From JBQTII01 sp052388275 (lineage in GTDB: Bacteria; Actinomycetota; Actinomycetes; Sporichthyales; Sporichthyaceae), in assembly GCA_052388275.1 (NCBI GenBank), contig JBQTII010000073.1, positions 1 to 16,528 of the forward strand: a stretch of 16,528 nucleotides of DNA, in the 5' to 3' direction. Shown here one piece after another: positions 1 to 5,693 of this stretch. Below the pieces are notes generated by a model. That model did no database searches. It was not told where the DNA came from and was given only the letters and a program-made list of their open reading frames with translations. Every line of letters begins with the position of its first letter. The stretch's first letter is position 1. Made by a program: the position numbers and the translations under genes.

Positions 1-231
1 GTTGTAGTCCGCGACCTCACCCACGACCGTGACCTCCGCGCCAGGATCGACGGCCGGCAGCTGTCGAGTGAAGGCGGCGCGGCCTCCGGACAGGCGCCCG
101 AAGACCCCCGCCCCGCTCACCCCCGCCCCGTTGTAGTCCGCGACCTCACCCACGACCGTGACCTCCGCGCCAGGATCGACGACCGGCAGCCATCGAGTGA
201 ATGCGGCGCGGGCTCCGGACAGGCGCCCGAA
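1..231. repeat. Tandem duplication, two 102-bp copies at a 129-bp period
   Basis: Copy A (1-102) and copy B (130-231) differ at five positions (A53, A62, A63, A73, A83), about 95% identical. The spacer 103-129 is G/C-rich and is itself a partial repeat of a 15-nt C-rich unit. The period of 129 is an exact multiple of three, so the duplication preserves the minus-strand frame. Further copies may lie beyond position 1. Confidence 0.9.
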
Positions 232-240
232 AGGCCGCAC
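1..240 (-). CDS. Partial ORF of unknown function built from two 43-residue repeats, directly after mftC
   Basis: An open frame starts at GTG 240-238, two nucleotides after the mftC stop, and stays open for 80 codons to the window edge, so the C-terminus is missing. It begins MRPFGRLSGARAAFTRWL. It contains two near-identical units (…FGRLSG-RAAFTR-LP-VDPGAEVTVVGEVADYN) joined by a Gly/Ala-rich linker GAGVSGAG. The frame has high G/C at third positions and no stop, which supports coding. Its place just after mftC suggests co-transcription with the mycofactocin genes. In other genomes mftD, mftE or mftF follow mftC, but I see no similarity to MftD, MftE or MftF as I remember them. I do not recognise the product. 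No convincing Shine-Dalgarno precedes the GTG, so translation could also depend on coupling to mftC. The alternative is a non-coding tandem repeat that happens to be open. Confidence 0.45.
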   Translation of the reverse strand, partial: MRPFGRLSGARAAFTRWLPVVDPGAEVTVVGEVADYNGAGVSGAGVFGRLSGGRAAFTRQLPAVDPGAEVTVVGEVADYN

Positions 241-242
241 GC

Positions 243-1448
243 TCAGCGAACAAGGCCGGCCAACGGGTCGACGTCGCAGGCCCGGTCCGGCGGCGGAAGC
301 GCAGGCGGGCGGCCCATCCCGATGGTGACGGGAACCGGTTTGCGCCCGATGCGTGAATGATCGACGGGGGAACGCGGCGCGGCCGCACGGTCGGCCACCG
401 CCAGCGCCACCTCCCCGAAGCCGCGCACACACTCCGGGTCCGGACCATCGAGTGGCAGCCCGGTGAAGAACTTCGCGGCCATACAGCCGCCGCGGCAGGA
501 GTCGTACGCCCCGCACCCGGAACAGGCCCCGCCGGTCTGCGGCTTGCGCAGGTCCGCGAACAGCTCGGAGGTGCGCCACACGTGCGCAAAACCTCCTCGG
601 TCGCGCACGTTGCCGGCCAGGAACTCCGGGTGGATGGCGAATGGGCAGGCGTAGACGTCTCCGACCGGGTCGATCAGGCACACCACGCGCCCGGCGCCGC
701 ACAGGTTCAAGCCAGGCAGTGCCTCGCCGTAGCCCGCCAGGTGAAAGAAGGAATCTCCGGTCAGCACGCCTTCGCCGCGCTCGACGAGCCAGTCATAGAG
801 CTGGCGCTGCTGACCGGCGAGCAGATGCAGTTGGTCCCACACGTCCGCGCCGCGCCCGGAGGGACGTAGCCGGGTCAGGCGCAGCGTCGCGCCGTAGCGC
901 GCGGCAAGCGCCGAGAACTCGTCGAGCTGCCCCACATTCTGACGAGTCATCACCACAGAGATCTTGGCGTTGGGGAACCCGGCGTTCGCGAGATTGTTCA
1001 GCGCGGTCAGCGCCATGTCGTAGGAGCCCACGCCGCGCACCGCGTCGTTGACCTCGGCGCTCGCACCGTCAAGGGAGATCTGGACATCGAGGTAGTCATT
1101 GGCCGCGATGCGCCGAGCGGCCGACGGCGTGATGCGGACCCCGTTAGTGGAGAACTTCACCCCGACCTTGTGCGCCGTCGCGTAGTCGAGCAGCTCGAAG
1201 AAGTCCGAACGGACGGTGGGTTCACCGCCACCGACATTGACGTAGAAGACCTTCATGACCTCGAGCTCGTCGATGACCGCCATGGCCTGCGCGGTCGAGA
1301 GCTCGCGCGGGTCACGACGTCCGGAGCTGGACAGGCAGTGCACGCACGCCAGGTTGCAGGCGTAGGTGAGCTCCCAGGTCAGGCAGATCGGCGATTGCAG
1401 ACCGAGCGCGAACTCCTCGATCAGGGGACGCGGGGAGGTGGTCGTCAC
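243..1448 (-). CDS. mftC: Mycofactocin radical SAM maturase MftC
   Basis: 401 residues. Radical SAM/SPASM enzyme that oxidatively decarboxylates and then cyclises the C-terminal Val-Tyr of MftA, the first steps of mycofactocin biosynthesis. The radical SAM cluster motif CxxxCxxC is at C31, C35 and C38 (ACNLACVHC), with a GGGEP motif at 73-77. The C-terminal SPASM region carries many cysteines (C250, C257, C268, C309, C312, C318, C322, C340) for auxiliary Fe-S clusters. The tail …RKPVPV…CDVDPLAGLVR matches the usual MftC end. The start is GTG 1448-1446, which overlaps the mftB stop in a GTGA (4 bp), so translation is probably coupled; GAGGA lies a few bases upstream. Length and motifs are complete, and the enzyme should be functional. 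Confidence 0.95.
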   Translation of the reverse strand: MTTTSPRPLIEEFALGLQSPICLTWELTYACNLACVHCLSSSGRRDPRELSTAQAMAVIDELEVMKVFYVNVGGGEPTVRSDFFELLDYATAHKVGVKFSTNGVRITPSAARRIAANDYLDVQISLDGASAEVNDAVRGVGSYDMALTALNNLANAGFPNAKISVVMTRQNVGQLDEFSALAARYGATLRLTRLRPSGRGADVWDQLHLLAGQQRQLYDWLVERGEGVLTGDSFFHLAGYGEALPGLNLCGAGRVVCLIDPVGDVYACPFAIHPEFLAGNVRDRGGFAHVWRTSELFADLRKPQTGGACSGCGAYDSCRGGCMAAKFFTGLPLDGPDPECVRGFGEVALAVADRAAAPRSPVDHSRIGRKPVPVTIGMGRPPALPPPDRACDVDPLAGLVR

Positions 1449-1759
1449 GAGAGAGTCCTCGCCGTGATCATGTCGGTCTCGGCCAGTCGGGCCAGGGCTG
1501 CCCGGTAGGCGGGAAGCTCATCGTCGCCGATGCCGACCGCGGCGCAGGCCGCCGCGACCGACGGGGCATCAGCGAGAGCCTGCACGAGGGCGAGCAGCTC
1601 GGGACTGCGCAGGAAGGACAGGCGCCGGGTGTCGAAGCTGTACAGCAGCGCACCGAACCGCTCCGGGCGGATCTCCACCCGCGGGTGCAAGTCCCATGGG
1701 GCGTCGAGATCGAACGCGGGCATGAGCGCGGGATCCGAGGCGTTTAGTAGACGCCGCAC
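1445..1759 (-). CDS. mftB: Mycofactocin peptide chaperone MftB
   Basis: 104 residues from GTG 1759. Small RRE-type chaperone that binds the MftA precursor and presents it to MftC. The core FDLDAPWDLHPRV…RPERFGALLYSFDTRRLSFL is the MftB signature, and the C-terminus ends in the usual small helical part (ETDMITARTLS). The GTG start overlaps the 3' end of mftA by 16 bp. An ATG at 1723-1721 would give 92 residues beginning MPAFDLDAPW, closer to where family similarity begins. Neither start has a good Shine-Dalgarno, so the start is unsettled. The 3' end overlaps mftC by 4 bp. Identification rests on motif recall plus position between mftA and mftC. Confidence 0.92.
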   Translation of the reverse strand: MRRLLNASDPALMPAFDLDAPWDLHPRVEIRPERFGALLYSFDTRRLSFLRSPELLALVQALADAPSVAAACAAVGIGDDELPAYRAALARLAETDMITARTLS

Positions 1760-1854
1760 ATGCCGTCGATCGAGACGTCCTCGACCAGAAGATCCTCGGC
1801 GACGGTTTCCTCGGTGGCCTCGGCGCTGGGGTCAGCCTGAGTGGGCTCGATCAT
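1744..1854 (-). CDS. mftA: Mycofactocin precursor peptide MftA
   Basis: 36-residue peptide, easily missed because of its size. It starts MIEPTQADPS, has an acidic middle, and ends VEDVSIDGMCGVY. The IDGMCGVY end is the conserved MftA core; the terminal Val-Tyr is the part converted to the redox cofactor after decarboxylation and cyclisation by MftC. The start is ATG 1854-1852, preceded by a consensus AGGAGG with a 6-nt spacer. The stop TAA is at 1746-1744, inside the 5' end of mftB. The leader is the likely MftB recognition region. Nothing appears degraded. Confidence 0.96.
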   Translation of the reverse strand: MIEPTQADPSAEATEETVAEDLLVEDVSIDGMCGVY

Positions 1855-1860
1855 GGCGGT

Positions 1861-1866
1861 CCTCCT
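1861..1866 (-). promoter_or_regulatory. Ribosome binding site of mftA
   Basis: On the minus strand this reads AGGAGG, six nucleotides before the mftA ATG. It is the strongest Shine-Dalgarno of the mft genes here and fixes the start of this very short gene. Confidence 0.85.
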
Positions 1867-1929
1867 GGGCTCGATGGGACGCGCACCACTCTATTGCGCG
1901 GCGCCGACCGGCTTGGGAGCGCCCACCCG

Positions 1930-1943
1930 GCCGATTCATCGGC
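1930..1943. promoter_or_regulatory. Candidate operator (6-2-6 palindrome) upstream of mftA
   Basis: GCCGAT-TC-ATCGGC is a perfect inverted repeat about 75 bp upstream of the mftA start, where an operator of a dimeric regulator would sit. In mycobacteria the mft genes are controlled by the TetR-type MftR; no mftR is in this window, so the assignment is inference. I saw no clear -35/-10 pair beside it. Confidence 0.35.
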
Positions 1944-2000
1944 TCTGTCATCCGCCACGACCCTCCACACCGCCAATTCGGCTCGCCCGGATGGTCGTGC

Positions 2001-2066
2001 GGGATGACATCCCCCACGACGTTCCGGGGGTGGGGGATGACATCCCCCACGACGTTCCGGGGGTGG
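2001..2066. repeat. Two perfect 33-bp tandem repeats containing strong dyads, between the VWA gene and mftA
   Basis: The unit at 2001-2033 is repeated exactly at 2034-2066. Each begins GGGATGACATCCC, itself a perfect odd palindrome. Across the junction (2030-2050) it becomes a perfect 21-bp palindrome with half-site GTGGGGGATG. In RNA this would form an 8-bp G/C stem with a 5-nt loop; the CCCCC/GGGGG tracts within each unit allow alternative pairings. It lies 12 bp after the VWA gene stop (minus strand) and about 150-210 bp before mftA. It could be an operator pair, a terminator or attenuator without a U tract, or simply a small satellite. Confidence 0.8.
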
Positions 2067-2078
2067 GTGGGGCCGTGG

Positions 2079-2981
2079 TCACCCCCTGAGCAGGCCGAGT
2101 AGCGCGGCAGGGCAGTCCCAGGCACCGGCCAGCGGGGCCCAGCGCGCGCCGGCGCGCAGTGCCAGGTCCGCGGCCTGCTCGCAGTCTTGCGCGGGGGCGA
2201 GGATCACCAGCTCCGGCACCCGCGCAGCGGCAGGCACGGGATCCTGCTCATCGGTGGCCCGGCAGTCCGAGAGCAGGATGACGACGCGACGCGACGCGCG
2301 TGAACGCTCCAGCGCCTCGGTGGCCGCCCGCAGCGCCGTCTGCAGCGCGGTGACTCCGTGCCCCCGCAGCCCCAGCACGGCGTCCACCAGTCGCTGCGGC
2401 GCGATGGCGGCGTCGATGCTCTTGAGCACGGTGACCTCGCGGGCGAAGGAGAGCACCGCGTACTCCCCCGGCGCGCGCAACGCGCACGCCGCCGCGGTCA
2501 GCGCGGCGGCGGCGAGGCGCTCGCCGCCCATCGAGCCGGACGCGTCGACGAGCAGGCACAGCGCCAGCTCGGGTTTGGACCAGGCACGCGCGGTGAGGTC
2601 ACTCAGGTGCGCGGGTCGTCGCGCGATTCGCGCGTCCACGACGACCGGCAGTGAGGCGTCCAGGTCCAGATCGCCGCCGCGGTCCGCCGGGATCGCCCGC
2701 AGCCTGCTGATACCGCGGGCCCGCGGTACCCCGGTGCGCACCCGGTCCAGCACGATGCGCCCGGCCAGCTCGCGGGCTGCCCTGCGCAGCTTCTCGTCGG
2801 TGGCTCGCGCCATTTCGGCCAGCAGCGCCAGCGTCGCCTCCGGGTCTGCCGCCATCGCGTTCTCGACCGCGGCGGCGTCAAGCACCCCCACCTGCGGGGA
2901 GAGTTCGCCGAACCGGGATCGCCCGGCCAACTGGGCCCGGCCGACGGTGCGATCACCCGCTTCGGGGCGCGGTCGACGCAC
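2079..2981 (-). CDS. VWA-domain protein, partner of the upstream MoxR ATPase
   Basis: 300 residues from GTG 2981. The N-terminal half (about 20-135) is a helical region with many Arg and Asp. The C-terminal half is a von Willebrand A domain with a complete MIDAS: D146-x-S148-x-S150 in LVDASGSM, T211 (GVTAL) and D239 (LLSDCRATD), which should bind Mg2+. No signal peptide or membrane segment is seen, so it is cytoplasmic. It follows the MoxR gene by 41 bp on the same strand. MoxR-VWA pairs such as NorQ/NorD, CbbQ/CbbO and CoxD/CoxE remodel or activate metalloenzymes, often neighbours. Its place between the NDMA-type alcohol dehydrogenase and mftABC suggests a maturation role there (inference). 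Only a weak G-rich stretch precedes the GTG, so the exact start is uncertain. The client is unknown. Confidence 0.85.
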   Translation of the reverse strand: MRRPRPEAGDRTVGRAQLAGRSRFGELSPQVGVLDAAAVENAMAADPEATLALLAEMARATDEKLRRAARELAGRIVLDRVRTGVPRARGISRLRAIPADRGGDLDLDASLPVVVDARIARRPAHLSDLTARAWSKPELALCLLVDASGSMGGERLAAAALTAAACALRAPGEYAVLSFAREVTVLKSIDAAIAPQRLVDAVLGLRGHGVTALQTALRAATEALERSRASRRVVILLSDCRATDEQDPVPAAARVPELVILAPAQDCEQAADLALRAGARWAPLAGAWDCPAALLGLLRG

Positions 2982-3022
2982 AGGGCTGCCGCCCGGAACT
3001 GGGTCGCCCGCTGTTGGCGGGC

Positions 3023-3895
3023 TCAGGCTCCCCCCGGGGCATCACCGCTTGAGCTGGGCTCGGCGCCGAACACCGCCCGGTAGAGCTCACTGACGACGTC
3101 TTCGGGAGAGCGGGCGCAGGATTCCCCCAGCCGAACCCGGCCGGAGAGCGCCACGAGGGCGGCGTCCAGCCCGACGTGCCAATTCGCCGGCTCGAGCCCG
3201 CGACGTCGCGCCAACGCCATGGCCAGGCGCGACATGTCGATCGCGCCGCGCACGGAGGAGCCGACCCGGATGTCCGGGTGCTCGCGGGTGCGCCGGACCA
3301 GATCGACGACCCGGGAGCGCCACAGGGCGGTGCCGCCGGGGGCGCGTGCGGCGACGATGTCGAACTCGTCGCCGGCGTCCTGGTAACCCATCGTGATCCG
3401 GCAGACGCGGTCGTAGATCGCCGAGGAGATGCGGGCCGTGCCGACCGTGTCGAACGGGTTCATCGCCGCGACCAGTCGGAACCCCGTGGCCGCCGGGATC
3501 CGTCCCAGGCGCGGGATGTGCAGCTCGCCCTCGCTCATCACGGTGATGAGGACGTTGAGCGTTTCCTCCGGGATCCGGTTGGTTTCCTCGACGTAGAGCA
3601 GCGCACCGTCCCGCAGCGCCGCGGCCAGCGGGCCGTCGAGGAAGGTGTCGGGGGTGTAGCCGCGTTCGAGCACCAGCGAGGGGTCGAAGCCGCCGATCAG
3701 GCGTGCCGGGGTCAGCTCCGCGTTGCCCTCGACGAAGACGAACGCGGCCTTGTCCGCGCCGGCCACCGAGCGCAGCAGCGTCGACTTGCCGGTGCCCGGG
3801 GGTCCTTCGAGCAGAACGTGGGCACCGGCGTCGAGCGCGGCCACGAGCAGTTCGATCTCGCGGGCGCGTCCGACGACCGCAGTCGGCCCCGTCAC
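3023..3895 (-). CDS. MoxR-family AAA+ ATPase
   Basis: 290 residues. Walker A GPPGTGKST at 31-39, Walker B LLYVEE at 99-104, sensor-1 region AAMNP at 143-147, and arginine-finger region SAIYDRVCR around 163, in the usual MoxR order. Lid helices follow, and the last 15 residues are a Ser/Gly/Ala tail. MoxR proteins are ring ATPases that work with a VWA partner, here the next gene, to insert cofactors into or activate target enzymes. The start is GTG 3895: an in-frame TGA lies four codons upstream, so no longer form is possible. The only ribosome-binding-like stretch, GACAGGCG, is one arm of an inverted repeat, which may limit translation. The target is probably a product of the same block, but this is not shown by the sequence. 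Confidence 0.9.
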   Translation of the reverse strand: MTGPTAVVGRAREIELLVAALDAGAHVLLEGPPGTGKSTLLRSVAGADKAAFVFVEGNAELTPARLIGGFDPSLVLERGYTPDTFLDGPLAAALRDGALLYVEETNRIPEETLNVLITVMSEGELHIPRLGRIPAATGFRLVAAMNPFDTVGTARISSAIYDRVCRITMGYQDAGDEFDIVAARAPGGTALWRSRVVDLVRRTREHPDIRVGSSVRGAIDMSRLAMALARRRGLEPANWHVGLDAALVALSGRVRLGESCARSPEDVVSELYRAVFGAEPSSSGDAPGGA

Positions 3896-3898
3896 CGA

Positions 3899-3982
3899 CG
3901 CCTGTCAGGCGTTGTGGTCGTGATTCGGCGCGATGTCGGCGGTAGGCACGACCACAACTGATGACGTGCCCAACGACAGGCG
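3899..3982. promoter_or_regulatory. Nested inverted repeat between adh and moxR
   Basis: The inner arms GTTGTGGTCGTG (3911-3922) and its exact complement at 3947-3958 are 12 bp with a 24-nt loop. The outer arms CGCCTGTC (3899-3906) and GACAGGCG (3975-3982) are 8 bp and also exact. The structure fills the 93-bp gap between the adh stop (3989) and the moxR start (3895). No U tract follows, so it is not a canonical terminator. In the minus-strand transcript the arm nearest moxR covers its likely ribosome binding site. Confidence 0.75.
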
Positions 3983-3988
3983 CGCAAC

Positions 3989-5101
3989 TCAGTGCTCGTG
4001 CACGATGACGCCGCGGATGTTCTTGCCGGCGAGCAGGTCGTCGTAGCCCTCGTTGACCTCATCCAAGGTGTAAGTGCGGGTGATGATCTCGTCCAGCTTG
4101 AGGTCGCCGCTCTGGTAGAGCCCGAGGATCTTCGGGATGTCGGTGGTCGGGTTGCAGTCGCCGAACAGCGAGCCCTTCACGGTCTTGCGGAACAGCGTCA
4201 TGATCGCCGACGGCAGCACGATGTTGTTCACGTCGAAACGGTTCAACCCAGTGAGCACGACCGTGCCACCCTTGCTGACGGTGTGGAACGAGGTCGTCAC
4301 CTGAGGCTCCGTCACCAGGTCGGTGGTGATGATGGCCTTGTCTGCACCGACGCCGCGGGTCAGCTCCATCGCCAGCTCCATGGCCTCCTCCGAGGAGGCG
4401 ACTGCGTGGCTGGCGCCGAGTTCGAGGGCCTTCTCGCGCTTGTTCTCCAGCGGATCAACGGCGATGACGTTCTTCGCCCCCGCGTAACGTGCGCCCTGCA
4501 CGGCATTGATGCCGATACCGCCGACCCCGACCACCAGCACCGTCTCCCCAGGCTGCACATCGGCGGAGTTGACCGCCGAGCCCCAGCCGGTCGGCACGCC
4601 GCAACCGACGAGAACGGCCTTGTCCAGCGGCAGGTCGTCGTCGACCGCCACGCACGAGTTCTGGTGGATGGTGCCGTACTGGCTGAACGTGCCGATCATG
4701 CACATGGCGCCGTACTGTCCGCGCGGGCCGGTGAGCGGGAAGCGATCGCCGGGCAGGTAGCCCTCCAGGATCGTGGCGCCCATGTCGCAGATGGACTGGC
4801 GGCCCGTCGCGCACCAGCGGCACGTTCCGCAGTTCGGGATGAACGAGCACACGACCTTGTCCCCGGCCTTGACCCGGGTGACGCCGCGCCCGACCTCCTC
4901 GATGATCCCGGCGCCCTCGTGGCCGAGGACCATCGGCAATCGGGCCGGGAAGTCCCCGTGGGCAACGTGGATGTCGGAATGGCACAGCCCGGCGTGGGTG
5001 TAGCGGATCAGCACCTCCCCGTCACCGGGTCCGTCGAGGTCGAGTTCCTCGATCTCGATCGCCTTGCCGGCTTCGACGACAACAGCGGCCCTGGTCTTCA
5101 T
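3989..5101 (-). CDS. NDMA-dependent zinc alcohol dehydrogenase (mycofactocin-associated)
   Basis: 370 residues, complete medium-chain dehydrogenase. Catalytic zinc ligands are C40 (GLCHSD), H61 (GHEGAG) and C167 (VGCGVPTG). Structural zinc cysteines are C91, C94, C97 and C105. The Rossmann motif GVGGIG is at 192-197. The phrases SFIPNCGTCRWCATG, VGCGVPTGWGSAVN and KGSLFG-NP-TDIPKILGLY place it in the NDMA-dependent alcohol dehydrogenase group. That group holds NAD(H) tightly, does not exchange it freely, and depends on mycofactocin for re-oxidation. It should oxidise a primary alcohol to an aldehyde in the cytoplasm; the substrate is not readable here. The ATG start at 5101 follows AGGGAG (5112-5107) by 5 nt. 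It lies 35 bp after the membrane-anchored gene and upstream of moxR, all on the same strand. Its presence in the mft block strongly supports use of the cofactor made there. Confidence 0.93.
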   Translation of the reverse strand: MKTRAAVVVEAGKAIEIEELDLDGPGDGEVLIRYTHAGLCHSDIHVAHGDFPARLPMVLGHEGAGIIEEVGRGVTRVKAGDKVVCSFIPNCGTCRWCATGRQSICDMGATILEGYLPGDRFPLTGPRGQYGAMCMIGTFSQYGTIHQNSCVAVDDDLPLDKAVLVGCGVPTGWGSAVNSADVQPGETVLVVGVGGIGINAVQGARYAGAKNVIAVDPLENKREKALELGASHAVASSEEAMELAMELTRGVGADKAIITTDLVTEPQVTTSFHTVSKGGTVVLTGLNRFDVNNIVLPSAIMTLFRKTVKGSLFGDCNPTTDIPKILGLYQSGDLKLDEIITRTYTLDEVNEGYDDLLAGKNIRGVIVHEH

Positions 5102-5136
5102 CGGTTCTCCCTAGAGATCAGCAACTTGGGTGGTGA

Positions 5137-5646
5137 TCAGCGTGCATCGTCAGTGTCGTCAGTGTCGTCAGCGTCGTCAGCGGCAGCAGACCCCCCCGGC
5201 GGGGTGAGGTCGCTGACCTCGCGTTCGGCCTCGCGCGGCTCCCCGCGATCGCAGACGAACTCGATCTCGATAATCTGAGCGGCCTGCGCGAACACCACGG
5301 TCACGTCGTCATCGAAACCTTCTTCGATGTCGCCCACGCCCCAGCCCTTCGCCGGGTTCGCGTCGATGACCGTGGCGAAGGCGTCCTGGCATCGCACGGC
5401 CACCGACCCGAACTCGAACTGCAACAGCCGGGACACCGACGGGGTTCCCGGGCGCGGGCTCGTCTTGCCGGCGGGCAGGTCCGGGGTGTCGACCAGGATG
5501 GCAGCAGCACCCAGGGGCCCACGTCCACTGGCGGTGTCCCCGACCATGTTGACCGCGACCAGGCCCAGACCGGTCGCAATCGTGACCGCCGCCAGCCAGG
5601 CGACGGTCCGCGCGACGCGAACCGGTAAAGCGGTGCCACCCTGCAT
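5137..5646 (-). CDS. Small membrane-anchored protein of unknown function with an acidic repeat tail
   Basis: 169 residues from ATG 5646, with GAGG just upstream. One hydrophobic segment at about 11-34 (VARTVAWLAAVTIATGLGLV) follows a short basic N-terminus, so it is a signal anchor with the rest outside the membrane. The exported part has two Cys (CQDAF and VCDRGE), possibly a disulfide. The C-terminus is low-complexity and acidic (DDADDTDDTDDAR), encoded by a short DNA repeat. I do not recognise a domain. It is divergent from a two-component system 47 bp away and may be its target or an accessory sensor. It also precedes adh by 35 bp on the same strand and could be co-transcribed with it. 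Confidence 0.75.
   Translation of the reverse strand: MQGGTALPVRVARTVAWLAAVTIATGLGLVAVNMVGDTASGRGPLGAAAILVDTPDLPAGKTSPRPGTPSVSRLLQFEFGSVAVRCQDAFATVIDANPAKGWGVGDIEEGFDDDVTVVFAQAAQIIEIEFVCDRGEPREAEREVSDLTPPGGSAAADDADDTDDTDDAR
5148..5180. repeat. Short GTC-rich tandem repeat encoding the Asp/Thr tail
   Basis: About three and a half copies of a 9-bp unit (CGTCAGTGT with drift to CGTCAGCGT) encode the alternating DDT/DDA residues at the C-terminus of the membrane-anchored protein. Such a run can change length by slippage in steps of three residues without a frameshift. Confidence 0.7.
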
Positions 5647-5672
5647 GGCCCTCAGCCTGCCATCTTGAGCGC

Positions 5673-5682
5673 ATCGGCCGAT
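5673..5682. promoter_or_regulatory. Candidate operator palindrome in the divergent gap
   Basis: ATCGGCCGAT is a perfect 10-bp palindrome in the 47-bp gap between the membrane-anchored gene and the response regulator. It could be an autoregulatory site, but palindromes this short arise by chance in such GC-rich DNA. Confidence 0.2.
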
Positions 5683-5693
5683 AGCGTGAGGGT

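Noticed and set aside
1..231. CRISPR array
   Set aside because: Only two long copies separated by a short C-rich spacer and an open reading frame through both; repeat and spacer sizes do not fit CRISPR.
2001..2066. Classical intrinsic terminator
   Set aside because: The hairpins are strong but no U tract follows on either strand, so I list the region as a repeat of unknown role.
3899..3982. Insertion-sequence terminal repeats or a miniature transposon
   Set aside because: The arms are nested, the element is only 84 bp, and no target-site duplication is apparent around it.
3992..5278. A 428-codon plus-strand frame antisense to the alcohol dehydrogenase
   Set aside because: The minus-strand frame has all zinc and Rossmann residues; the plus-strand one is a shadow of it and runs on into the next gene.
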